From Prochloron didemni P4-Papua_New_Guinea (GTDB lineage: Bacteria > Cyanobacteriota > Cyanobacteriia > Cyanobacteriales > Prochloraceae), in NCBI GenBank assembly GCA_000252485.1, contig JH610620.1, forward strand, positions 1 through 38,381: DNA of 38,381 bases, written 5' to 3'. A program made the position numbers and the translations under genes. Each line of letters begins with the position of its first letter. Positions within the stretch are counted from its first letter, which is position 1. The notes below the pieces were generated by a model. It saw only the letters and a list, made by a program, of their open reading frames with translations. It made no database searches and had not been told where the DNA came from. Below are positions 9,601 to 18,757 of the stretch, one piece after another.

Positions 9601-9632
9601 TTAAAATATACAATTAATTTTATCTAACCACT

Positions 9633-10239
9633 TAGGCATCGGCGAGTTAATGGCTTGTGGTGGGGCAGTTGCTGGAGCGGTAGGGGGGATTGTGGCTAAG
9701 GTATCTTTGGGCAATATTCCTTTGGGTATTTTTAGTGTTTTGAGAACCGCGATCGCCACTGTAGTTTTCTTTACTATCGCCGTCTATTTATTCGGACCCA
9801 TTCACTTTATTGATGTCAGGACTTACGCAAACAAACCTAGAAACCGGGTTTGGAGCCAGGATAAAACGGCTAAAATCCAGACTTTTAGTTCAGAAACCCG
9901 GTTTCTGCGTAAGTCCTAGATGTGTTTTCTCCTTTTTTGTGGAAGTGGATGTTAGTATATGGTGCTGTGATTGTGGTGGCTGGACAACTAACTTGGTATG
10001 CAGGATTGAAAACTGCTACTGCAGGAGAGGTTTCTCTAGCTAATTCTTTTAATCCGGTGGCGGGAATTTTAGCTGCTTATTTGATTTTAGGAGAAGTGCC
10101 GACTTTTGCTCAATATATTGGTGGTGCGGTGATTATTGGGGGTATTATTCTCAATCAAGTTGGGGTGATGCGCTCTGAGGTGAAGACTAAACCTTCGGTG
10201 GTGGAAACGGAGATGAGTGGCGGTTTTAAAGGGGTTTGA
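9633..10239 (+). pseudogene. EamA-family transporter (second half only, copy 2) interrupted by a MITE
   Basis: GGAVAGAVGGIVAKVSLGNIPLGIFSVL...HFIDV | element | VFSPFLWKWMLVYGAVIVVAGQLTWYAGLKTATAGEVSLANSFNPVAGILAAYLILGE; no N-terminal EamA half visible. Confidence 0.85.
9817..9918. mobile_element. MITE-like non-autonomous element, copy A
   Basis: CAGGACTTACGCA...TGCGTAAGTCCTA termini; GATGT duplicated at 9812-9816 and 9919-9923; empty site ttattgatgtgttttctc in copy 1 near 7861. Confidence 0.92.
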
Positions 10240-10347
10240 AACATTGAGTAAACTATCCCGTAGGGTGCGTTAGGCGCGTTTTGATTATCTTCTCTATTAA
10301 AAACAAAAATGTTTGCTACAGATATAACCATGTAGGCTTGACACAGC

Positions 10348-10395
10348 TATAGCACTACGCATTTAGGTTAGGACATTAATAAAGCCTGAAACCTA
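10348..10395. repeat. 48-bp dispersed repeat, inverted relative to 26069-26116
   Basis: tatagcactacgcatttaggttaggacattaataaagcctgaaaccta; exact reverse complement at 26069-26116. Confidence 0.9.
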
Positions 10396-10430
10396 TATAT
10401 TATTTGGATAGCATCAGAGTTAGCTTCAAC

Positions 10431-10838
10431 TCAATTTTCTACTTCCCAATCTTCAATTTTTAAACCATTTACACGCTGAAATTCTTTTGTATTATGAGTC
10501 ACTAGAGTTAAGTCACGAGCTAAAGCTATGGCTGCAATTTGTAGGTCATAGGCTCCAATGGGACTACCAGATGCTTCCAATTGAGAACGTATAGTTCCAA
10601 AGGTCATTGCAGCTACATCATCAAATGGGAACGATCTAAATTGTGCCAAAAAATCTTGCTGTCGCTTCAAATTTCTTTGTGGATTTGCGCTTTTCATAGA
10701 ACCGTAAAATAGTTCGGATTTTACAATTGAACAAACTGCAATATCTTCAATTAAGATTGATTCTAATTTTTGCTTTAATCTCAAATTTTTGCCTTTGAGA
10801 TAAACGATACAAGTATTTGTATCTAAAAGAAATTTCAT
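10431..10838 (-). CDS. vapC: PIN-domain toxin, VapC family
   Basis: 135 aa; MKFLLDTNTCIVYLKGK, SELFYGS, GAYDLQIAAIALARDLTLVTHNTKEFQRVNGLKIEDW. Confidence 0.93.
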   Translation of the reverse strand: MKFLLDTNTCIVYLKGKNLRLKQKLESILIEDIAVCSIVKSELFYGSMKSANPQRNLKRQQDFLAQFRSFPFDDVAAMTFGTIRSQLEASGSPIGAYDLQIAAIALARDLTLVTHNTKEFQRVNGLKIEDWEVEN

Positions 10839-11113
10839 ATTATAGGCTCGCGTTCGGGTTGATTATTTTGGGCATGGCGGAAAAATGTATCATCCTCAAT
10901 ACAGCCGTAGAATTTTGCAGCAGGATATTTAGGCAAGATATCTGATGTTTCTAGCGATCCTATTTCTCTTGAAGCAGTTTGAGATTCTTGTTGTAACAAC
11001 TCTAGCAACCATTTGAGCAATGCCCAGCGTTCCTCAACAGATAGCTGCTTTATCAGGAGTTGCGATTGTATTATGGTACTATTAAAGTTCGCTTTCATAA
11101 ATTCGCTTTTCAA
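10835..11113 (-). CDS. Putative antitoxin paired with VapC
   Basis: 92-aa ORF overlapping the vapC start by 4 bp; alternative start at 11098 (MKANFNSTIIQ). Confidence 0.7.
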   Translation of the reverse strand: MKSEFMKANFNSTIIQSQLLIKQLSVEERWALLKWLLELLQQESQTASREIGSLETSDILPKYPAAKFYGCIEDDTFFRHAQNNQPEREPII

Positions 11114-11237
11114 TTCCTACTTCATATTTGGGACGTATTTGAGGTATTAAAGTTTCTGCAATGAGGCTAATTAGCGAATGATGTACTTCCTGCCAAACAT
11201 TGAGATGTTCTAAATAAGGTATCTTCTTAGATTGCAT
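11082..11237 (-). pseudogene. Short DUF4058-like remnant overlapping the antitoxin 5' end
   Basis: 51-aa ORF MQSKKIPYLEHLNVWQEVHHSLISLIAETLIPQIRPKYEVGIEKRIYESEL resembles the DUF4058 N-terminal region. Confidence 0.6.
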
Positions 11238-11291
11238 CAAACAGCGATCGCCTTTGGAAAACTAATTTTAATTTATTTTCATGTTTTCAGC

Positions 11292-11360
11292 GAAGAAACC
11301 GGGTTTCTCCCATTATTTTAGAGTAAATTGCCGAAATTAAGAGAAGAAACCCGGTTTCTA
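11292..11360. repeat. Inverted-repeat element sharing the GAAACCGGGTTTCT core of the MITE family
   Basis: gaagaaaccgggtttct...agaagaaacccggtttcta. Confidence 0.6.
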
Positions 11361-11541
11361 ACCCCAACCGTTAGTCCAAATCTAGACTACCATTTTGGCA
11401 ACTGTAGGTTGGGTTTCCCGATAACGAAACCCAACACCAAATCTTTTGGCTTGTTGGGCGCTGCCCTGCCCTTCGGCTTTTTCCAATCCAATAAAATCTA
11501 TGTTATGATGGTTATACTCCCAAAAATGAGGAATAATCAAA

Positions 11542-12156
11542 ATGGGTCAATATAAGAAAAAAATGTTTATATGTGCTGCAGTAGCGGCAGCAGCAGCTTT
11601 GATAACCGCAACTACTGATGTTGTTGAACTAATTGATAGATTTTTTCCTGGTAATAATAGTGTTGTCCAAAAACTTGGTGAATTTGTTTGTCTAGAAGGA
11701 GACAAGGAAACAGCTTTCAAAGCTTACAATCCAGAAAAAGTCACTACTATTATTACATGGAAAACAAAGTATTTTGAGCCTTCAGGATATGACCCTTTAA
11801 CTAGATGTCGGGAAGTTTCTTCAAAATTTCAAAAATTACATACGAAAGGAATGCTCAATTTTTTGACTTGGGGTGAAAAAGAGGTATATACCAAGGGAGA
11901 TACCTTAGTATATACTATTATTTGTGCTGCCAAAAAGTATGGTGGTCCTTGCATGAAAGATGGTCAATTATTTACCTTAATGAATACACCAGAAGATAAA
12001 GGAAGAGTAAATGACTACATCGATGGATTATTAGGAGCTCGTGAGTTAGGTACAGGAACCGGTATTACCCATTCTTTAAATAAATCTATCGTTAGTTATT
12101 ATGATGACAGAATCTACATCAATATGAAAGAATATCTCAAAAACAAAAAAAGTTAA
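11542..12156 (+). CDS. COP23-domain protein with N-terminal signal/TM
   Basis: 204 aa; FVCLEGDKETAFKAY...TTIITWKTKYFEPSGYDPLTRCREVSSKFQKLHTKGMLNFLTWGEKEVYTKGDTLVYTIICAAKKYGGPCMKDGQLFTL matches the COP23 pattern. Confidence 0.8.
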   Translation: MGQYKKKMFICAAVAAAAALITATTDVVELIDRFFPGNNSVVQKLGEFVCLEGDKETAFKAYNPEKVTTIITWKTKYFEPSGYDPLTRCREVSSKFQKLHTKGMLNFLTWGEKEVYTKGDTLVYTIICAAKKYGGPCMKDGQLFTLMNTPEDKGRVNDYIDGLLGARELGTGTGITHSLNKSIVSYYDDRIYINMKEYLKNKKS

Positions 12157-12164
12157 AAAGTTAA

Positions 12165-13730
12165 ATGACCAGCCAAAAATCTGGAAAATACCTATATTTA
12201 GCTCAAGGATTTATAGGAGGATTCTTGAGCTGTTTGTTTTTATTTCCAAGCTTGTTTGACTTTCCTTGGAATTATATATTTAAGCAAAAACAGCCAGATA
12301 TTCCTGTTCAATTCCTTAAAGCATGGTCTGAAAAAATTACTGTTAAAGTTTCTTCAAAAACTCAAACTTCAGCAGGCTCTGGAGTTTTGTTTGACAGGAA
12401 AAATAACACTTATCAAATTTTGACTAATAATCATGTTGTCGAAAATCAAGAAATTTACACCATTAGAACCTACGATAACCAAACCCATAATGTCAAAATA
12501 GTTAAAAGATATAAGGAAGACGATCTTGCCATTCTTGAATTTCTAAGTTCCGACAAAGAATATGAAGTTGTTTCTTTGAGTCAATCATCTAATTTGACTC
12601 CCAATGATAAAGTTTATGCAGTTGGATTTCCTCGGAGACAAGACAATATAAGCTTTTTGGAAGGATTTTTTACTTTAATACTGAACAAACCATTAGTCCA
12701 AGGTTATCAAATTGGCTATTCCATTGATGTTAAACCAGGAATGAGTGGAGGACCGTTATTAAATGATAATGGAGAATTAATTGGTCTGAATGGAAAATTG
12801 AGTAACCCGGTGAAGATGTTTGAAGGTTCTAAACCTTTATATATTAACAAAGATGGAACTTCTCCTGATGTTCCTGAAAATATATTACGAGATAATAGTT
12901 GGGCAATACCTACGGAAACTATAGCAAAACTTTTGCCTAATGATATTGAACTAATACCTACCGCTTGTAAGATGAAGAAAACTTCGATTATATTTGTCAT
13001 TATTGTTTTTATTAGCTTTACCAGCATAATAACCTCTTGTTCTAGATCGTCGGACGATCTGGTTAAGATATCAAGCCATGGGAAACAAATTACTGTTAGG
13101 CTTAAAATCAAAAGTCAATTCGATAAAGAGTGGCAATATAGAGGAACTGGAGTGATTATTCATCATGAAAAAAAAGCCAATACTTATTATGTTTTAACTG
13201 CTTCTCACTCTGTTCCCAATCCAAAGGACAATCAGTACAAAGTCATTACTTCAGATAATAACGAATATAGTAAGAATGTTGAAGTACTTTTAACGCCAAT
13301 CACAGATGAAGATAATAAGATTTTAGATGCTGCTATTATAAGCTTTAAAAGCCCAAAGAAGTATGAGATTGCTAAACTAAAAAACACTGCAGAAAAATTG
13401 GATACTATTTATATATTCGGATGGCCAAAGGAGAAAGTTAAAAAATTAGTCCCAGGAAAAGTCTATAAATATGATCTGGAAGTTCAAGTGAAGGCTGAAG
13501 AGTCTCGTAATATGTTTTTGTACTTTCCAGACAATTCTAAAATTGAGCCTAAGAGTGGTATGAGTGGCGGTCCTATTTTTGATATTGAGTTAAATGTTAT
13601 TGGAATTCACACTAATGGAAGAGGTCTTGATTTCGGAGGGGGAAAATACTTCAAAGGGGTTTCGATAAAGCGTTTATTCCCAACAATAAAGCGTTTATTT
13701 CCAACAATTGATGAGAGCGAATCTAGATAA
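12165..13730 (+). CDS. Tandem trypsin-like (S1-type) serine protease domains in one ORF
   Basis: 521 aa; domain 1 LTNNHVV / EDDLAIL / PGMSGGP; domain 2 LTASHS / ILDAAII / SGMSGGP; internal MKKTSIIFVIIVFISFTSIITSC. Confidence 0.85.
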   Translation: MTSQKSGKYLYLAQGFIGGFLSCLFLFPSLFDFPWNYIFKQKQPDIPVQFLKAWSEKITVKVSSKTQTSAGSGVLFDRKNNTYQILTNNHVVENQEIYTIRTYDNQTHNVKIVKRYKEDDLAILEFLSSDKEYEVVSLSQSSNLTPNDKVYAVGFPRRQDNISFLEGFFTLILNKPLVQGYQIGYSIDVKPGMSGGPLLNDNGELIGLNGKLSNPVKMFEGSKPLYINKDGTSPDVPENILRDNSWAIPTETIAKLLPNDIELIPTACKMKKTSIIFVIIVFISFTSIITSCSRSSDDLVKISSHGKQITVRLKIKSQFDKEWQYRGTGVIIHHEKKANTYYVLTASHSVPNPKDNQYKVITSDNNEYSKNVEVLLTPITDEDNKILDAAIISFKSPKKYEIAKLKNTAEKLDTIYIFGWPKEKVKKLVPGKVYKYDLEVQVKAEESRNMFLYFPDNSKIEPKSGMSGGPIFDIELNVIGIHTNGRGLDFGGGKYFKGVSIKRLFPTIKRLFPTIDESESR

Positions 13731-13742
13731 ATCAGAGAGATT

Positions 13743-13890
13743 GAGTATTATTGCTTAGAGAAATTAAATTTTTTGGGAAAATTCTTCATCGCTACTCTAT
13801 CGATAGATTAGAAACTGAGCATTATTGCTTAGAGAAAATTGGATTTTTTGGGAAAATTCTCTATCGCTACTCTATCGATAGATTAGAGGC
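13743..13890. repeat. 75-bp-unit repeat, locus 2
   Basis: gagtattattgcttagag...ttttttgggaaaattct...gctactctatcgatagattag, about two units. Confidence 0.88.
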
Positions 13891-13967
13891 TGAAACAAAA
13901 ATCCCACGGTTTTAGCCATAGCCCAACCGTGGGAGTATCAATTAATTCAGGGAGTCTAACCTGAAAA

Positions 13968-15818
13968 TTAAGCAATAGCGGCCATTTTCACCTCGTTATT
14001 GGCCAGTAGATCTTGTAATTCCTGAGCATCCACAGTCTCTTTTTCCACCAGCATTTCTGCCAAGCGATTGAGAACGGAACGATTACTTACCAATACATCC
14101 TTCGCACGGCCATAAGCTTGAGCTACCAGATCGTTAACTTCCTCATCTATAGCCGCTGCTGTTTCGTCGGAATAATCCCGGTCGGAAGCAATATCCCGTC
14201 CCAGGAAAACATTCCCATTCTGCCGTCCTAAGGCTACAGGACCGAGGCGATCGCTCATACCGAAACGGGTTACCATTTGACGAGCTACCCGAGCTACCTG
14301 TTGCAAGTCATTAGCTGCACCAGTGGTAATTTCTTCTTCTCCGAAGACAATTTCTTCAGCGATGCGACCCCCTAAGGCCACTGCCATTTGATTTTGCAAA
14401 TAAGAGCGGCTCATCAAACCGGAATCCATCCGATCTTCGCTGGGAGTGAACCAGGTCAAACCGCCAGCCCGACCCCGAGGAATGATGCTGATTTTCTGCA
14501 CTGGGTCGTAGTCCGGCATCAAGGCCCCTACTAAAGCGTGACCTGCTTCGTGATAGGCTACCAACTGCTTGCGCTTCTCGCTCATTACCCGGTTCTTCTT
14601 CTCCGGTCCTGCTAATACCCGGTCGATGGCATCGTTGATTTCATCCATGGATATTTCGGTAAAGTCCCGACGGGCGGCGAGAATAGCTGCTTCGTTCAAT
14701 AAGTTGGAAAGGTCCGCTCCAGTAAAGCCGGGAGTGCGGCGAGCAATTTTCTCTAACTCTACATCTGCAGCCAGAGTTTTGCCTCGAGCGTGGACTTGAA
14801 GGATTTCCTTCCGACCGGAATAGTCTGGACGATCTACTACAACTTGGCGATCAAAACGACCGGGACGCAAGAGAGCGGCATCCAGAACATCGGGACGGTT
14901 GGTGGCAGCCACGATAATAATGCCTGTATTGCCTTCAAAACCATCCATTTCCGTGAGTAACTGGTTCAGGGTTTGCTCCCGCTCGTCGTTACCGCCCCCT
15001 AGACCAGCACCCCGCTGACGACCTACCGCATCTATTTCATCGATAAAGACGATACAGGGAGCGTTAGTTTTGGCTTGCTCGAACAAGTCGCGCACTCGGG
15101 AAGCCCCCACACCCACGAACATTTCTACAAACTCGGAACCGGAAATGGAGAAGAAAGGCACTCCTGCCTCTCCGGCAACTGCTTTAGCCAGCAGGGTTTT
15201 ACCAGTTCCAGGAGGTCCCACTAAGAGAACGCCTTTGGGAATTTTGGCTCCAATGGCAGTGAAGCGATCAGCATTCTTGAGGAAATCTACTACTTCCGCC
15301 AATTCTAGTTTGGCTTGTTCGATCCCAGCTACATCGGCAAAAGTGACTTGGGTTTGGGGTTCCATTTGCACTCTGGCTTTAGACTTGCCGAAGTTCATGG
15401 CTTGGGAACCAGGACCGCCCCCGGCCCGACGCAGCAGGAAGAACAGTCCCACTAAGAGGAGAATGGGGAAAAAGAGGCTGCTCAAGGCCCGGAACCAGAA
15501 ACCATCATCCGTGGGAGGGAGTACTGCTATATCTACTCCCTTTTCCGAAAGAATGTTAATCAGTTCTGGGTCATTGGGGAGGTTCACCAGTAAAGGCTGT
15601 CCTCCTTGTGGGTTGGGTATTTGTGCCTCGCTGCGATCTGCGCTGATGCTGACCCTATCGATTTGGTTATTCTCGACTTGGTTGATGAACTCGCTGTATT
15701 TTAAGATTTCCCGAGCTTGATTGGGGCGATCTAATAATGCTGTTCCTAAGGCAATGACTACTATGGCTAGTAGGGCATATAGTCCGGCATTGCGCCATTT
15801 TTTATTATTTTTACTCAC
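13968..15818 (-). CDS. ftsH: ATP-dependent zinc metalloprotease FtsH (FtsH3-like)
   Basis: 616 aa; Walker [17 protein letters not shown] zinc motif; start [17 protein letters not shown]. Confidence 0.97.
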   Translation of the reverse strand: MSKNNKKWRNAGLYALLAIVVIALGTALLDRPNQAREILKYSEFINQVENNQIDRVSISADRSEAQIPNPQGGQPLLVNLPNDPELINILSEKGVDIAVLPPTDDGFWFRALSSLFFPILLLVGLFFLLRRAGGGPGSQAMNFGKSKARVQMEPQTQVTFADVAGIEQAKLELAEVVDFLKNADRFTAIGAKIPKGVLLVGPPGTGKTLLAKAVAGEAGVPFFSISGSEFVEMFVGVGASRVRDLFEQAKTNAPCIVFIDEIDAVGRQRGAGLGGGNDEREQTLNQLLTEMDGFEGNTGIIIVAATNRPDVLDAALLRPGRFDRQVVVDRPDYSGRKEILQVHARGKTLAADVELEKIARRTPGFTGADLSNLLNEAAILAARRDFTEISMDEINDAIDRVLAGPEKKNRVMSEKRKQLVAYHEAGHALVGALMPDYDPVQKISIIPRGRAGGLTWFTPSEDRMDSGLMSRSYLQNQMAVALGGRIAEEIVFGEEEITTGAANDLQQVARVARQMVTRFGMSDRLGPVALGRQNGNVFLGRDIASDRDYSDETAAAIDEEVNDLVAQAYGRAKDVLVSNRSVLNRLAEMLVEKETVDAQELQDLLANNEVKMAAIA

Positions 15819-15998
15819 GCTTTGAGCCTCCTGGGTCTCGGTATAAGCTAGTAGTAAAGCTTTTTTGATATTGTTAATTTATGTTAACACATCCGATACA
15901 GTCTTGACAAATGGGTTGTTGAGATTTACCAAGAAATATTTTAAATGCTTTCAATTTTGCGGTACGGCATTTATATGGCATGAAATAGGTTTTTGGAG

Positions 15999-16787
15999 TT
16001 AAGTTTTTGCAATCGCCCGATCTTTTGATGCGAGCATCCTCCGAATCTCCTTCTGATTAAAGATTTCGTCAACAGCAAAAGTCAGCAAATATTCATATTT
16101 TTCCTCATCAGTTTGGTATTTATCTAGAATCTCATCAAATTTTTGTTGAAGAGCTTGGCGATCAGTCTCAGACTCCCATTGTTTAATTCTAGTGCTGACT
16201 ATTTGCTTAAGCTCTGACAAAGTTTTATATTCTTTTTTAACTGCTTCTTCTATTGTGTTCTTAAATGCAGCATATTCTGATTTTATAGATTTAATAATTT
16301 CAGGATAGAAACCACTAAAAATATCGATAACATTATCGAGAAATTGACCAACAATTGGAATACTATTCGGTTTTAATTTTAAAATAGAGCTAATTTCATC
16401 TCCAAGACTAATTTCATCTCCACCACTAATTTTAACTTGATTCTGGCTTTTAGCTAGATTAATAAGTGACCAAGAAACATTTGCTGCAAACAAAACAATA
16501 AGCAAATAATATAACCATTGCATTTCTAACAGTTTTCCAAGGATAAAAAATATTCCTATAATTAGAGAAAAAAGTATTATAGATGAGATTGCACTTAATA
16601 CAAACAAGTAAAATATCGGTCTATAAGCTACTCGAAGTACAGATAATAACACATTTGGAAATATATCCTTTAGCCCAATTAAACTACCTATCAAACTACC
16701 GCAAATCAACAAAAAACCTACTTCAAGAACGAGAATCAAGTTTGTGATAGAGTCCATGGAGAGAATAATAAATTTACGATCGGCCAA
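15999..16787 (-). CDS. Hypothetical multi-TM protein with cytoplasmic C-terminal region
   Basis: 262-aa ORF with several hydrophobic helices then a charged helical region. Confidence 0.6.
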   Translation of the reverse strand: MADRKFIILSMDSITNLILVLEVGFLLICGSLIGSLIGLKDIFPNVLLSVLRVAYRPIFYLFVLSAISSIILFSLIIGIFFILGKLLEMQWLYYLLIVLFAANVSWSLINLAKSQNQVKISGGDEISLGDEISSILKLKPNSIPIVGQFLDNVIDIFSGFYPEIIKSIKSEYAAFKNTIEEAVKKEYKTLSELKQIVSTRIKQWESETDRQALQQKFDEILDKYQTDEEKYEYLLTFAVDEIFNQKEIRRMLASKDRAIAKT

Positions 16788-16842
16788 GGAAAAACACCAA
16801 TGGATTCGGTATTAGCAAAAAAAATCTCTGGACTGGGATGGG

Positions 16843-17433
16843 CTATTTCCTTTTAAGAATTGAGTAAAAGTTCTGTAGGGCTATACGAGAAGGAGTGAAA
16901 ATCTCATTCTCGCGATCGCCATTGTAAGTAACTCTTTTAATATAGCCAAGCTCTTCCAAATTTTTTAAACCGCTACGCACGTCTTTTTCCTGACCTATTC
17001 GATTCGTCTTAATTATAATTTGTTTTAGTGTTACCCCCCCGAGCTGAATCAAATCAACTAAAAGCTCTCGATCCTGTTCCTCAAGTTCGGGCTTTTGACT
17101 TGTGCCTAAATTTTCTTGGGTTTTATTAAATATTTTTGCTATTCCAGACATTGCAATATAAATACTTGAGAATAATCCTATTTCTAGGATAATAATATCT
17201 GTTCCTATTAATTCTTGTAACTCTTTCCAGAAGATAGCTTTCAAAAAAAGACTAGATGTTGCTAAGAGTGTCAAACATCCTAGCATTATATACATGATTT
17301 CCTCGAAAGAAATCAACGACTTTCTTTTGTGGCCACAAACTAAACAAGTTATCGAAGAAATCAATAAACCAATGAGTATAAATATGGTATTGCCACTAAT
17401 TTTATAATGAAATAGAGTAAAATATTCAGTCAT
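16843..17433 (-). CDS. Membrane protein with C-terminal winged-helix-like domain
   Basis: 196 aa; four hydrophobic stretches then ELLVDLIQLGGVTLKQIIIKTNRIGQEKDVRSGLKNLEELGYIKRVTYNGDRENEIFTPS. Confidence 0.65.
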   Translation of the reverse strand: MTEYFTLFHYKISGNTIFILIGLLISSITCLVCGHKRKSLISFEEIMYIMLGCLTLLATSSLFLKAIFWKELQELIGTDIIILEIGLFSSIYIAMSGIAKIFNKTQENLGTSQKPELEEQDRELLVDLIQLGGVTLKQIIIKTNRIGQEKDVRSGLKNLEELGYIKRVTYNGDRENEIFTPSRIALQNFYSILKRK

Positions 17434-17650
17434 TGGTAGAAATATTTCTTTGCTCTCGAAGACCGATTAATAAACCAAGGCAAGCAAAAACAAATAAGCC
17501 AATGATTCCAGCAAGGATGCTGTCGAAGACATATCCTGATAAACTGCCACCGGCAGCAAATACCAAAACTCGGTCAAGAATATCCCGCATAATCTGCAAT
17601 CTCGTTTCTTGGTTTTTTTTATTACTTACCTCTATCTTATCATCTAACAA
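17426..17650 (-). CDS. Small membrane protein (TTG start, start uncertain)
   Basis: 74 aa; VLVFAAGGSLSGYVFDSILAGIIGLFVFACLGLLIGL; overlaps the next ORF by 8 bp. Confidence 0.55.
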   Translation of the reverse strand: MLDDKIEVSNKKNQETRLQIMRDILDRVLVFAAGGSLSGYVFDSILAGIIGLFVFACLGLLIGLREQRNISTND

Positions 17651-17652
17651 AT

Positions 17653-17774
17653 ATCGATAGGGTAGCTATCAAAGATTTTCCCCAAAAATCTAATTTTGGA
17701 CTGAGCAATAATACTCACTCCCTAATCTATCGATAGGGTAGCTATCAAAGATTTTCCCCAAAAATCTAATCTAA
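17653..17774. repeat. 75-bp-unit repeat, locus 3 (inverted)
   Basis: tatcgatagggtagctatcaaagattttccccaaaaatctaat twice, cgatag at 17655 and 17731. Confidence 0.88.
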
Positions 17775-18442
17775 TGAATAAAGTGCGATCGCACCCAATC
17801 AAACCAAACCTCCAATCCTTCTCCACTTTTGGCAGAGAGCGGAACAATAGTTACCTGGGGGTTAATTTGCCTGACATTGGCGGTAATTTTCTCTAAATCT
17901 ATATCCAGGTAAGGAGCGAGATCCATTTTGGTTATCAGCAAACAGTCCGCTTGCTGGAACATTACGGGATACTTAAGAGGCTTGTCATCTCCTTCCGTGA
18001 TGCTCAACAAGGCAACTTTGGCATGTTCTCCCACCTCAAATTCAGCGGGACAGACCAGATTGCCTACATTCTCCACCAGCACCAAATCGAACTCAGCGGC
18101 ATTGTAACTATGAGCAAACCGATGAAGTCCCCCAGCCACCATTTTCGAGTCTAGATGGCAAGACCGCCCGGTGTTGATGGCAATCACAGGGACTCCATAT
18201 TGCCGCAAGCGATCGGCATCTAATTCCGTGGTCATATCCCCTTCAATTACTGCTATTTTCAGTTCGGAACTCAAGGCTGCCAGAGTGCGTTCCAACAAGA
18301 CGGTTTTGCCCGCTCCGGGACTGCTCATGACGTTGAAACAGGTGATGCCCCATTCATCAAAGTGCGATCGGTTGTGAGTTGCTCCTTCCTGGTTAGCGTG
18401 GAGTAGATTAATGCCTAAAGCGGCATCAAAGGTTTGGTGCAT
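17771..18442 (-). CDS. hypB: HypB-family nickel-insertion GTPase, likely accessory protein of guanidine hydrolase
   Basis: 223 aa; [89 protein letters not shown]. Confidence 0.95.
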   Translation of the reverse strand: MHQTFDAALGINLLHANQEGATHNRSHFDEWGITCFNVMSSPGAGKTVLLERTLAALSSELKIAVIEGDMTTELDADRLRQYGVPVIAINTGRSCHLDSKMVAGGLHRFAHSYNAAEFDLVLVENVGNLVCPAEFEVGEHAKVALLSITEGDDKPLKYPVMFQQADCLLITKMDLAPYLDIDLEKITANVRQINPQVTIVPLSAKSGEGLEVWFDWVRSHFIH

Positions 18443-18549
18443 GATTATATCAAATACAAAAAAAGAATGCTATCCCCCTAAATCCCCCTTAATAAGGGGG
18501 ACTTTCCACCCCCCCTGTTTCCCCCCCACTGGGGGGGACCGAACTCACA

Positions 18550-18757
18550 GGGGTAGGTTTTTAATATTTGGGTGTTGGCTAGACAAGGAAGATAATTCGA
18601 CAGGTAGAAAAGGAAGATTTTTTAACGAAAAATGGTTTTTTCAACGATTCAAGTAACATTAGTAACCAAACCATTTTGGTACGGTTTTCCCCCCTTGTCT
18701 ACTTCCCCACCTTGTCCACCTTGTCTTGTCTTAGCCGATTTGTAAAAAACCTACCCC
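18550..18757. mobile_element. About 208-bp TIR element, copy 1, between hypA and hypB
   Basis: ggggtaggttttt...aaaaaacctacccc termini; internal sequence closely matches 35739-35944. Confidence 0.75.

Noticed and set aside
11328-11555. 75-aa ORF upstream of COP23
   Set aside because: Runs through two hairpin repeats and overlaps the COP23 start; no domain-like sequence.
15070-15720. 216-aa plus-strand ORF over ftsH
   Set aside because: Antisense to a highly conserved gene; composition typical of shadow ORFs.
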